In this document: positions 57,579 through 64,000 of the stretch, in pieces
How positions within the stretch are numbered: position 1 is the stretch's first letter
Layout: each line of letters starts with the position of its first letter
From: Eubacterium maltosivorans
GTDB taxonomy: Bacteria; Bacillota; Clostridia; Eubacteriales; Eubacteriaceae
Direction: 5' to 3'
Length of the DNA stretch: 64,000 bases
Assembly: GCF_002441855.2 (NCBI RefSeq)
Contig: NZ_CP029487.1
Location: 2,976,001-3,040,000 of the forward strand
Made by a program: the position numbers and the translations under genes
Notes under the pieces: generated by a model
Told to the model about the DNA's origin: nothing
The model's database searches: none
The model's input: only the letters and a program-made list of their open reading frames with translations

Positions 57579-58871
57579 ATGGATAAGTGGATTTATGTAC
57601 TAGATATGGCTTTATCGTATGGGATTACAGGATATATTATGTTTCGTTTTATGTCCGAAGTATATGATAGAAAATATGGAGAAAACTTTAAATATTTTAT
57701 TAGCTTTTTAGTTTTTGTTGTTGCAGCAATAGGATTGAATATCCTAGGCATTCCTATATTTAAAATAATTTTTTTATTAATATCACTATGCTTAATTAGC
57801 TATTCTCTCTTTATATTTGACAAGAAGTGGATGTTAATCTATGATTTTGTCTTTGCGCTTTATATAATTTTTTCAGATGTTATATCTGTTGTAATTGTTT
57901 CTTTAATAATGGATACTACGATAGAAGGAGTTGAGGAAAGTTTTAATTTTTTATTTCTTTCCGGAATATGCAATCAAATAATTTTATTGTGCGGATTTTA
58001 TATTTTTGTATCTATATTTAAAAAGAACGAATTGAATACACTCAAAATAGTTCAAAATATCTTTTTAATGTTACTGGCGGTTTTTGAAATAAGTGTGCTG
58101 TATTATTTTTATATAACAATACAACAAAATTCGTCTGGAATCGCTTTAGCATATATTTGCTTTGGGTTCATTGGATTAGATATATATTTGGTCTATCTAT
58201 TTGAAGCTATATCAAAACGCTATCAACTGGAAAGAGAGATGGATTTGAAAGAACAGCAGGTAATAATGCAAAATACTTATTATAAAAGTATTGAAGCGCA
58301 ATATGATTATTCGAGACGATTAATACATGATATGAAAAATCATATGCAAACTGTTGAGGAACTTTATGCTAATGATAATGGTGATATGGCTCAAAGCTAC
58401 GCTAGAACAATTTATAGAAAAATGGATGAATTGGGAAGTCGCTTTAAATGTAGTAATCGCTTTCTAACAATAATCATCAACAATAAATTAATAAAGTGTG
58501 ATGAAAATGATATAAATGTTACACTAAAAATAGAAGATGTAGGTATTGAATTTATGGATTTTTTTGATGTTACTACAATTTTTTCTAACCTATTAGATAA
58601 TGCAATTGACGCATGTCTTGAACTTTCAGTAGACGAAAGACATATAGAGATTAAACTATTTAAGTTTAATGATTTTATAACAATAGTTGTTTGTAATAGT
58701 TATAATGGCAAGATTGATTATAAAAATAATGAATTAAAAAGTACAAAGGAAGGAGAACATATGGGCGTTGGTTTGAAAAATGTAAAGGCAGCGATTGAAA
58801 AGTATAATGGAAGTATTCAATACAAAGCAGAAGAAATGTTTAGGGTTGAAATTTTAATTTCTTCATCGTAA
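57579..58871 (+). CDS. AgrC-like GHKL sensor histidine kinase
   Basis: 430-residue kinase. Residues 1-210 hold six hydrophobic segments, the peptide-sensing domain; then a helix with phospho-acceptor His250 in RRLIHDMKNHM, and a GHKL ATPase domain with N-box NLLDNAIDA and G-box GVGLKNVK. Layout is that of AgrC. The gene is conspicuously AT-rich (long A/T runs, third positions mostly A or T) next to a balanced LytTR gene, a mark of different origin. It begins 34 bases after the regulator and is followed, after about 160 bases, by agrD. Confidence 0.9.
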   Translation: MDKWIYVLDMALSYGITGYIMFRFMSEVYDRKYGENFKYFISFLVFVVAAIGLNILGIPIFKIIFLLISLCLISYSLFIFDKKWMLIYDFVFALYIIFSDVISVVIVSLIMDTTIEGVEESFNFLFLSGICNQIILLCGFYIFVSIFKKNELNTLKIVQNIFLMLLAVFEISVLYYFYITIQQNSSGIALAYICFGFIGLDIYLVYLFEAISKRYQLEREMDLKEQQVIMQNTYYKSIEAQYDYSRRLIHDMKNHMQTVEELYANDNGDMAQSYARTIYRKMDELGSRFKCSNRFLTIIINNKLIKCDENDINVTLKIEDVGIEFMDFFDVTTIFSNLLDNAIDACLELSVDERHIEIKLFKFNDFITIVVCNSYNGKIDYKNNELKSTKEGEHMGVGLKNVKAAIEKYNGSIQYKAEEMFRVEILISSS

Positions 58872-59030
58872 AAAGAGCATAGAATTTCTTACTTTGGACA
58901 TATTTAAAATATAAAAGACCATAAATTTATTTCTTGAAGCAGTAAAGATTGTGATTTATTTTCTTTGTACATATAATAGCATTTATCAGCTGATAAACTA
59001 CATAATATAGAATGTTATGAGGTGTACTAA

Positions 59031-59180
59031 ATGAAAAAAGATGGTTTCAAGAATAAAATCCTAAAAAATGTGGCAAAAGCTGCTCATCATGAAGCAGTTA
59101 AAGATGCTAACACAGCATGTTGGATGATCCATCATCAAGAAAAAGCTCCCGTAAATACTAAAAAATTCCGTAAATTCTAA
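59031..59180 (+). CDS. agrD: AgrD-like precursor of a cyclic thiolactone autoinducer peptide
   Basis: 49-codon gene, too short for most ORF callers. Amphipathic helical leader (FKNKILKNVAKAAHHEAVKD), then NTACWMIHHQEK and a charged tail ending FRKF. Cys31 followed by bulky residues and a downstream acidic/Pro region (QEKAPVN) is the AgrD arrangement; the ring is likely formed by Cys31 and a residue four positions on (CWMIH). GAGGTG (59019-59024) gives a good ribosome site. Its stop overlaps the agrB start (TAATG), as in other agr loci. Ring size is inferred. Confidence 0.85.
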   Translation: MKKDGFKNKILKNVAKAAHHEAVKDANTACWMIHHQEKAPVNTKKFRKF

Positions 59181-59755
59181 TGTTTGAGAAAGCTTCTGAA
59201 GCATTAATTTATCAATTAAAAAAAAGAGAAATTGTGGTCGATGAAGATGTTGAAATATACCAGTTTGGAATCAAGGTTTTAATGCTCAAAACGGTTCACT
59301 ACGCTTCCATGCTTTTGGTGGGCCTGCTTTTCGGCATGCTGCCGGAGACCATACTCTTTTTAATTGTATATGCGGCCATCCGCGCCTATGCCGGCGGTTA
59401 TCACGCCGATACACGCGGGGTCTGCTACCTGCTGTCATGGATCACAATACTTTCTGTTTTACTCATTGCCCGGTTCTGCCCGGCAGGGGCGGTTGCGGTG
59501 GTTACCGCAGCGCTTACGCTGTCCGCTTTTCCGGTGATCTACAAATGGGCGCCGGTCGAAAACAGCGCAAAGCCGCTGGATGATGCAGAGTGCACCCATT
59601 ACCGGAAACGGGCGAGAAGAATACTGGTGGCTATCAGTGCTTGTGCGTTGCTTGCCGGACTGGTTTTTAACAGCCGGTTTGGGCTGGTCGCCGCGGAATG
59701 CCTGGGCCTTGAGGCGCTGATGATGCTGCTGGGGCTGTGGAAAAATGGGCGTTAA
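59180..59755 (+). CDS. agrB: AgrB-like membrane peptidase for AgrD maturation
   Basis: 191-residue accessory gene regulator B protein, a membrane cysteine protease that cuts AgrD and cyclises it. Catalytic His75 and Cys82 in GGYHADTRGVCYLLS have the exact x6 spacing of S. aureus AgrB. Four or more membrane segments. The first ~30 codons are AT-rich like agrC/agrD, and from about 59290 the gene becomes GC-rich, so the junction of two base compositions lies inside this gene. It overlaps the following gene by 11 bp. Confidence 0.93.
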   Translation: MFEKASEALIYQLKKREIVVDEDVEIYQFGIKVLMLKTVHYASMLLVGLLFGMLPETILFLIVYAAIRAYAGGYHADTRGVCYLLSWITILSVLLIARFCPAGAVAVVTAALTLSAFPVIYKWAPVENSAKPLDDAECTHYRKRARRILVAISACALLAGLVFNSRFGLVAAECLGLEALMMLLGLWKNGR

Positions 59756-60266
59756 GCCGAGGTATACAAGAGAACAGCAGGATGTGATTCAGGAAGCGGT
59801 GGAATGTGGTTTTGATGTGTCGCCGTATATTACGGAGGCCTTCACGCCAGACCAGATACGGGAAATTTTCTGGGGATTGATGACCGGTGTGGATGTGACC
59901 TTTTATAACGATCCTGAGTATTCAAACTGCCAGATGTGGCAAATACGGGAAGGACTTACAGGAAAGGTAGATGTATCGGTCTATGCGGATAAAAATCTGG
60001 ATTGGAAAAAAATGTACCTGATCCGGATGGGTTTAGAGGAAGGGCTTGATGTATCGGAGTATGTGCGGCAGGGCATGGACCCGGAGCAGATCCGGGCAAT
60101 TTTGCAGGGCTACCGTACCGATATTGATTATACGCTTTATGCGAAGCCCTGGTACACAGCTGGCGAAATGCGGGAAATCGGCTCAAAACTGATCCGGGAA
60201 GCGGTTCTGAACAGAGCGGAGGAGACGCCTGGCGCTGGCGGTATATTTAAGAGTATAAAAAAATAA
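59745..60266 (+). CDS. Hypothetical short helical-repeat protein
   Basis: 173-residue protein made of about four to five units of 24-30 residues with the pattern Q-M-x-x-I-R-x-G-L-x-x-G-x-D-V-S-x-Y (examples: QMWQIREGLTGKVDVSVYA, KMYLIRMGLEEGLDVSEY, QIRAILQGYRTDIDYTLYA). This repeat is common in hypothetical proteins of Clostridia; no function is known to me. Overlap of 11 bp with agrB implies co-translation with the quorum-sensing operon. No signal peptide or membrane helix is seen, so it is probably cytoplasmic. Confidence 0.85.
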   Translation: MGVKPRYTREQQDVIQEAVECGFDVSPYITEAFTPDQIREIFWGLMTGVDVTFYNDPEYSNCQMWQIREGLTGKVDVSVYADKNLDWKKMYLIRMGLEEGLDVSEYVRQGMDPEQIRAILQGYRTDIDYTLYAKPWYTAGEMREIGSKLIREAVLNRAEETPGAGGIFKSIKK

Positions 60267-60268
60267 CA

Positions 60269-60300
60269 GGTGCCCAACTGCAATTTGGACACCCGCATTT
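60269..60300. terminator. Bidirectional terminator between the agr operon and the XRE gene
   Basis: GGTGCCCAA (60269-60277) pairs with TTGGACACC (60285-60293), one mismatch; CATTTTTTT follows on the plus strand and TTATTTTTTT on the minus strand. Confidence 0.8.
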
Positions 60301-60302
60301 TT

Positions 60303-60641
60303 TTATTCTACTGGGTCGTGGCTGAGTAAAAACAGAGTCAGAATTTCTTCTGCGTATTTTCCTTTTTCTGCTGGACAGCGTTCTAAAAGCTCCAGCAGTG
60401 CTGCGTACTTCGTCCCCATATATTCTTTGGGGCCGTAGAGAATTGCGTCGGCGGACATTTTCAAAACGTCACAGAAACGATTCAGGCTTTTTAGAGAAAA
60501 GCCCTTAGTCCCCAGTTCTATATCGGCAAGGAAGGTTGGTGTGATACCGATTTTTCTTGCCAATTCATCACGGGACATGTTCAGAAATGTTCTTTGTTTA
60601 CGAATACGAAGGCCAATCGCCTTATGATCTAGCTCTTGCAT
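60303..60641 (-). CDS. XRE-family helix-turn-helix regulator
   Basis: 112-residue protein with an N-terminal Xre/Cro HTH (residues about 8-62: LRIRKQRTFLNMSRDELARK, ITPTFLADIELGTKGFSL) and a short helical C-terminus. ATG 60641 with AGGGGGA just upstream is chosen over 60689. Small HTH regulators of this kind often repress their own promoter or nearby genes; it is convergent with the agr operon. Confidence 0.87.
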   Translation of the reverse strand: MQELDHKAIGLRIRKQRTFLNMSRDELARKIGITPTFLADIELGTKGFSLKSLNRFCDVLKMSADAILYGPKEYMGTKYAALLELLERCPAEKGKYAEEILTLFLLSHDPVE

Positions 60642-60769
60642 ACAATTCCCCCTAAAAATAGTATTTACGCTTTTAGCTGTTGACTCCATACCATTGTGAT
60701 ATAAGCCGGTGGTTTATTTAAAAACCAGACACTTTTGCGCATTTTAATAGGACCACAGTAGACTTCTTA

Positions 60770-60798
60770 ATTATATCCGCTTTTACCAGTAATTTCAA
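60770..60798 (-). promoter_or_regulatory. Promoter of the XRE gene
   Basis: Minus strand TTGAAA (60793-60798) and TATAAT (60770-60775), 17 bp apart, leaving a leader of about 120 nt. Confidence 0.68.
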
Positions 60799-60822
60799 GT
60801 CTCTGTAAGAAAACTGAAAGGA

Positions 60823-60877
60823 ACCGGAAAAAAGTCCGGTATTCTCTCCCGAAGACAGGTTCAGGGGGATTTTTTTG
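60823..60877 (+). terminator. Two hairpins and a T-run without an upstream gene
   Basis: ACCGGA/TCCGGT (60823-60840) and TCTCCC/GGGGGA (60845-60850, 60864-60869), followed by TTTTTTT. Reads as the end of an unknown plus-strand transcript, between the XRE and LysR genes. No other content was seen in 60642-61018 beyond the promoters. Confidence 0.5.
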
Positions 60878-60958
60878 TTTGTCGGAAATATTTTAAGTTG
60901 AAAAAATTTCGTACTCTCAGGCAAATTAATCGTGACAAAAAGTCGAAAAACCGGCAGG

Positions 60959-60986
60959 TTGCATATAATTCAAAATGTGATATAAT
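60959..60986 (+). promoter_or_regulatory. Promoter of the LysR gene
   Basis: TTGCAT at 60959-60964 and TATAAT at 60981-60986, 16-bp spacing. Confidence 0.65.
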
Positions 60987-61018
60987 GAAATGGATTAACG
61001 GAAAAAGGACGTATTTTT

Positions 61019-61903
61019 ATGAATGTAAATTTTGAACATTACAAGGTCTTTTACTACGTAGCGCGCCATGGCACCATTACACAGGCGGCCCAAGCACTGT
61101 ATATCTCGCAGCCGGCAGTGAGTAAATCGATCCATCTGCTGGAAAAGGAGCTGTCATGTGAGCTTTTTCACAGGAATCAGAAGGGGATGACTCTGACGCC
61201 AGAGGGCGAAATGCTGTACGGACATGTGGCAAAGGCCTATGAGCAGCTGGCACTGGGTGAAAAAAAGCTCTGGGAAATGCTGAATCTGAACAATGGGGTG
61301 GTGCGGCTGGGCACCAGTGACATGATCGCCCGTTTTTTCCTGCTGCCTTATCTTGAGAAGTTTCACAGCCTGTACCCGGATATCCGCATCAATATGCAGA
61401 GCGGCACCACGCCTGGCACACGTGTTGCCCTGAAGGAGGAACGTATTGAGGTGGGCGTGGTATCCTCACCGGTGGCTGCCTCAGACGATATTGAGATTTA
61501 TCCGATCCGGGAGATTCAGGACGTTTTTGTGGCGGGTCTGGACTACGCGCCCCTTGCCGAGAAGGTGCTGAGCTTTGAGGAGATTATGGCGCACCCCATC
61601 ATCTGTACAGAGCGCAACACGGCCAGCCGCCATTATCTGGACACATTTTTCCTCAAACACAAGATCCATCTGGAGCCGGCCTTTGAGCTGGGGACTATGG
61701 AGTTAATCATGCCTTATGCGGAAAGAAACCTGGGTATTGGCATCGCAGTCCGTGATGTGGCGCAGGAGCGTCTGGAGCAGGGGAGTTTGATTGAGATCCG
61801 GGCCAAGGTGGAGATGCCGAAGCGGCAGATCTGTGTGATCAAGCGGAAAAAGGGTGGTATCTCTAAGGCAGCAGAGGCTTTTCTGGACATCATTTTACCA
61901 TAA
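61019..61903 (+). CDS. LysR-family transcriptional regulator
   Basis: 294-residue LTTR with the N-terminal winged HTH (residues about 1-60; GTITQAAQALYISQPAVSKSIHLLEKEL) and the periplasmic-binding-like effector domain. It precedes, in the same direction, a DMT-type exporter after 97 bases, so it may control that gene. Effector unknown. Confidence 0.93.
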   Translation: MNVNFEHYKVFYYVARHGTITQAAQALYISQPAVSKSIHLLEKELSCELFHRNQKGMTLTPEGEMLYGHVAKAYEQLALGEKKLWEMLNLNNGVVRLGTSDMIARFFLLPYLEKFHSLYPDIRINMQSGTTPGTRVALKEERIEVGVVSSPVAASDDIEIYPIREIQDVFVAGLDYAPLAEKVLSFEEIMAHPIICTERNTASRHYLDTFFLKHKIHLEPAFELGTMELIMPYAERNLGIGIAVRDVAQERLEQGSLIEIRAKVEMPKRQICVIKRKKGGISKAAEAFLDIILP

Positions 61904-62000
61904 CTTTTGGTTATAAAACATATAAGAATATTTCATTTTACTTATGGCAACGAGAAGGGTAAAATCGTTACTGTACGAAAAATGAAAGGAAGATTTTATT

Positions 62001-62969
62001 TTGAAAAAAGGCTATTTATATATTGTCATTGCGACGTTGTTTTTCAGTTCAATGGAGATCGCCCTCAAAAGTGTTTCAGGCCAGTTCAACGCTGTGCAGA
62101 TGAACCTGACCCGTTTTTTGATCGGCGGTCTTGTTTTAATTCCCTTTGCGTTCAGGACGCTTAAAAAGAAAAATGAACATCTGGATAATAAAAGCCTGCT
62201 GCACTTTGCGGGATTGGGCTTTCTGGGGGTGGTGGTCAGCATGACCTTTTATCAGCTGGCTGTGGAAAATGCCAACGCCTCGGTGGTGGCAGTGCTGTTT
62301 TCCAGCAACCCGGTGTTTGTGCTGTTTTTCTCAGGCATTATCCTGCACGAGGTGATCAAGAAAAACCATGTAGCGGCCATTGTGCTGGAAATTATTGGAA
62401 TCCTGGTGATTGTCAATCCTCTGCACACCGCCCTCAATATCGCGGGAGTGGTCATGGCGATTTTGGCAGCGGTGGCTTTTGCCCTGTATTCGGTCTTTTC
62501 TAAAAAGCAATGTAACCGCTACGGCGGCGTGGTGGTGACCTGCGGGAGCTTTTTATTCGCCAGCCTGGAAATGCTGCTGCTCATCGGACTCAGTCATGTG
62601 GGCCCGGTGGCGGATATGCTAAGCGGTAGCGGACTTGCTTTATTTGCCAATATTCCACTGCTCACAGGTTATACAGTGTCCAATATCCTTACGATGCTGT
62701 ATATCTGTATCGGCGTGACCGGCGGTGGCTATGCTTTTTACTTCATGGCTATCGAAGAAACCTCGGCCAGTACGGCGTCGCTGGTGTTCTTCTTTAAACC
62801 GGTGCTGTCGCCTATTTTGGCAGTGCTGATCCTGCACGAAGCGGTGCCGGTCAACATGGTGATTGGTGTGCTGCTGATCCTGGCCGGCTCTCTGGCGAAC
62901 CTGCTGCCAGCGTTTGCGCACAGGGAAGAAAAGTCTGTGTCCCTGAGCACAGAGCAGGGCCGTTCCTAG
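62001..62969 (+). CDS. EamA/DMT-superfamily transporter
   Basis: 322-residue membrane protein with ten hydrophobic segments in two EamA repeats (second begins near residue 155 and ends with ASLVFFFKPVLSPILAVLILHE-like motif). Members export amino acids or metabolites. Start is TTG 62001 behind AAAGGAAG; the next ATG would cut into the first helix. Downstream of LysR, which may regulate it. Ends at a strong terminator. Confidence 0.9.
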   Translation: MKKGYLYIVIATLFFSSMEIALKSVSGQFNAVQMNLTRFLIGGLVLIPFAFRTLKKKNEHLDNKSLLHFAGLGFLGVVVSMTFYQLAVENANASVVAVLFSSNPVFVLFFSGIILHEVIKKNHVAAIVLEIIGILVIVNPLHTALNIAGVVMAILAAVAFALYSVFSKKQCNRYGGVVVTCGSFLFASLEMLLLIGLSHVGPVADMLSGSGLALFANIPLLTGYTVSNILTMLYICIGVTGGGYAFYFMAIEETSASTASLVFFFKPVLSPILAVLILHEAVPVNMVIGVLLILAGSLANLLPAFAHREEKSVSLSTEQGRS

Positions 62970-62994
62970 CCTGTTTTATAAAATCTGAATGTTG

Positions 62995-63033
62995 AAGCCA
63001 CAGAGAATCCCTTAAAATCTCTGTGGCTTTTTT
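62995..63033 (+). terminator. Rho-independent terminator after the DMT gene
   Basis: AAGCCACAGAGA (62995-63006) pairs with TCTCTGTGGCTT (63018-63029), T-run after. Confidence 0.93.
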
Positions 63034-63057
63034 TGTTAAAAATCTGCTTTTTAATTT

Positions 63058-63096
63058 AGAATTATTCTTGACAAGCTTCTTTTATCATGCTAGAAT
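63058..63096 (+). promoter_or_regulatory. ahpC promoter with palindrome over the -35 box
   Basis: TTGACA at 63068-63073 and TAGAAT at 63091-63096, 17-bp spacing. AGAAT-T-ATTCT (63058-63068) abuts the -35 box; it vaguely resembles a PerR or other Fur-type box but departs from the consensus in several places. A GTTAG-N6-CTAAC repeat (63111-63126) lies in the leader. Confidence 0.65.
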
Positions 63097-63157
63097 ACAC
63101 TCATCAAACAGTTAGAAAAAACTAACAAAAATAAATTTAATGAAAAGAGGTATCAAC

Positions 63158-63724
63158 ATGAAAAATTTAATTGGCAAAGAATTGATCGATTTTGAAGTAC
63201 AGGCATATCATGAAGGTGATTTTAAAACCGTCACAAAGGAAGATGTTCTGGGAAAATGGGGCGTGTTCTTCTTTTACCCGGCAGATTTTACTTTTGTGTG
63301 TCCGACAGAGCTGGCGGACGTAGCGGATAATTATGAAGAGTTCAAAAAGATCGGCTGTGAAATCTATTCGGTTTCTGAAGATACCCATTTTGTACATAAA
63401 GCCTGGGCCGACACCACTGATACTATCAAAGGCCTTCCATACCCAATGTTAGGCGACCCGGCCGGTGTGCTGGCAAAATTCTTTGGTGTGCTGGTCAAGG
63501 AAGAAGGACAGGCGCTGCGTGGTACCTTTGTGGTGGACCCAGACGGCGTCATCAAGGTTTACGAAATTCATGACATGGGCATTGGCCGTAATGCTGAGGA
63601 GCTTCTGCGTAAAGTACAGGCCGCTCAGTTTGTAAGAGAACACGGCGATCAGGTCTGCCCTGCTAAATGGAAACCAGGCGAAGACACTCTGACACCAAGC
63701 TTAGACTTAGTCGGTAAGTTGTAA
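63158..63724 (+). CDS. ahpC: AhpC-like 2-Cys peroxiredoxin
   Basis: 188-residue peroxiredoxin that reduces hydrogen and organic peroxides. Peroxidatic Cys48 in FTFVCPTEL and resolving Cys about residue 167 in DQVCPAKWKPG, both intact, with PSLDLVGKL near the end. ATG 63158 has AAGAGG upstream and is preferred over 63140. The adjacent reductase gene 16 bases downstream should be its electron donor. A promoter with a palindrome suggests peroxide-responsive control. Confidence 0.95.
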   Translation: MKNLIGKELIDFEVQAYHEGDFKTVTKEDVLGKWGVFFFYPADFTFVCPTELADVADNYEEFKKIGCEIYSVSEDTHFVHKAWADTTDTIKGLPYPMLGDPAGVLAKFFGVLVKEEGQALRGTFVVDPDGVIKVYEIHDMGIGRNAEELLRKVQAAQFVREHGDQVCPAKWKPGEDTLTPSLDLVGKL

Positions 63725-63740
63725 GAAGCAGGAGGGCGCC

Positions 63741-64000
63741 ATGGATAAGATTTATGACTTGATTATTATCGGCGGCGGTTCCGCCGGACTCTCGGCTGGT
63801 ATCTATGCTGCCCGGGCCATGCTCGACACATTGATAATTGAGAAAAACCAGCCGGGCGGCCAGGCTGTGAATACCGCAGAGGTGGTTAACTATCCTGGTA
63901 TCCGCCGTACCACCGGCCCCAGGCTCATGGATGAAATGCACAAGCATGCCATGGATTTTGGCGCAGAGTTTGCTGTGGCCGAGATTGAGGGGGTGGATTT
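63741..64000 (+). CDS. Thioredoxin reductase/AhpF-type flavoprotein (3' partial)
   Basis: First 86 codons of a pyridine nucleotide-disulfide oxidoreductase, cut by the right window edge. The FAD-binding IIIGGGSAGLSAGIYAAR, the conserved GGQAVNTAEVVNYPG segment and the acidic stretch are all present. ATG 63741 follows AGGAGGGCG. Position behind ahpC indicates an electron donor for the peroxiredoxin, but a direct thioredoxin reductase (TrxB) is equally possible without the rest of the gene. Confidence 0.88.
   Translation, partial: MDKIYDLIIIGGGSAGLSAGIYAARAMLDTLIIEKNQPGGQAVNTAEVVNYPGIRRTTGPRLMDEMHKHAMDFGAEFAVAEIEGVD

Noticed and set aside
60680-60705. Promoter for an sRNA upstream of 60823
   Set aside because: TTGACT and TATAAG are only 14 bp apart, too close for a standard promoter.
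63050-63068. PerR box upstream of ahpC
   Set aside because: The sequence departs from the PerR consensus at four of fourteen fixed positions; kept only as a palindrome of unknown binder.

Overview
The window reads as a chromosomal segment of a low-to-moderate-GC, Gram-positive anaerobe of the Eubacteriaceae (Eubacterium sensu stricto / Acetobacterium group). The 16S rRNA at about 33987-35511 fits that group. So do an MttB-superfamily methyltransferase without pyrrolysine, several B12-linked elements, and Firmicute replication genes (DnaD, DnaI-type loader, WalJ, HtrA). The species call is from memory of such sequences, not a search. No transposase, integrase or prophage gene was seen.

Layout. 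1-7.7 kb: a type I-B CRISPR-Cas operon (cas8b, cut by the window edge, with an internal cas11 start, then cas7, cas5, cas3, cas4, cas1, cas2) followed by a very short array of four repeats and three spacers; cas6 is presumably upstream. Cas1 appears to lack one metal-binding Glu. 7.8-9.9 kb: an acidic four-helix membrane protein, then a dense DnaA-box cluster that could be oriC or a DnaA-titration site. 9.9-17.2 kb: housekeeping genes (TrmN6-like methylase, DnaI/DnaC loader, DnaD protein, MurA, polysaccharide deacetylase, WalJ, HtrA). 17.3-24.7 kb: small metabolic and regulatory genes, a CofE-like ligase, a GGDEF protein, and a pair made of a B12-binding CarH-like sensor and an EAL phosphodiesterase.

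24.9-31.2 kb: a polyol locus with a SorC regulator, a glycerol-1-phosphate dehydrogenase-like enzyme, a HAD phosphatase, GutM, glucitol-family PTS IIC/IIB/IIA and its own HPr. No sorbitol-6-phosphate dehydrogenase is present, so the real substrate is open. 31.2-33.4 kb: an aminotransferase and YhaM. 33.5-38.9 kb: a complete rrn operon (16S-23S-5S, no spacer tRNA) with two tandem promoters and visible RNase III-type processing stems. 39-44.3 kb: MgtC, then a sigma-54 activator divergent from an MttB-like methyltransferase with a near-perfect -24/-12 promoter and an MFS transporter. 44.5-49.1 kb: a zinc-ribbon protein, a Zn/Cd-type P-ATPase with three HMA domains and a His-rich tandem repeat, and an AstE/AspA-like deacylase.

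49.2-56.2 kb: a cobalamin riboswitch controlling a five-gene nickel/peptide-type ABC transporter, followed by a MATE exporter. 56.2-56.7 kb: a second cobalamin riboswitch with a terminator but no gene behind it. 56.8-60.3 kb: an agr-type quorum-sensing locus (LytTR regulator, GHKL kinase, a 49-residue AgrD, AgrB) whose kinase, peptide and start of AgrB are strikingly AT-rich, followed by a short repeat protein. 60.3-64 kb: an XRE regulator, LysR regulator, DMT exporter, AhpC peroxiredoxin, and a thioredoxin-reductase-like gene cut by the right edge.

B12 links several parts: two riboswitches, the B12 sensor, and the MttB-type enzyme whose family feeds methyl groups to corrinoid proteins. The best leads are the agr cassette, the orphan riboswitch, the B12 sensor/EAL pair, the polyol locus, the DnaA-box cluster, and the Cas11/Cas1 details.
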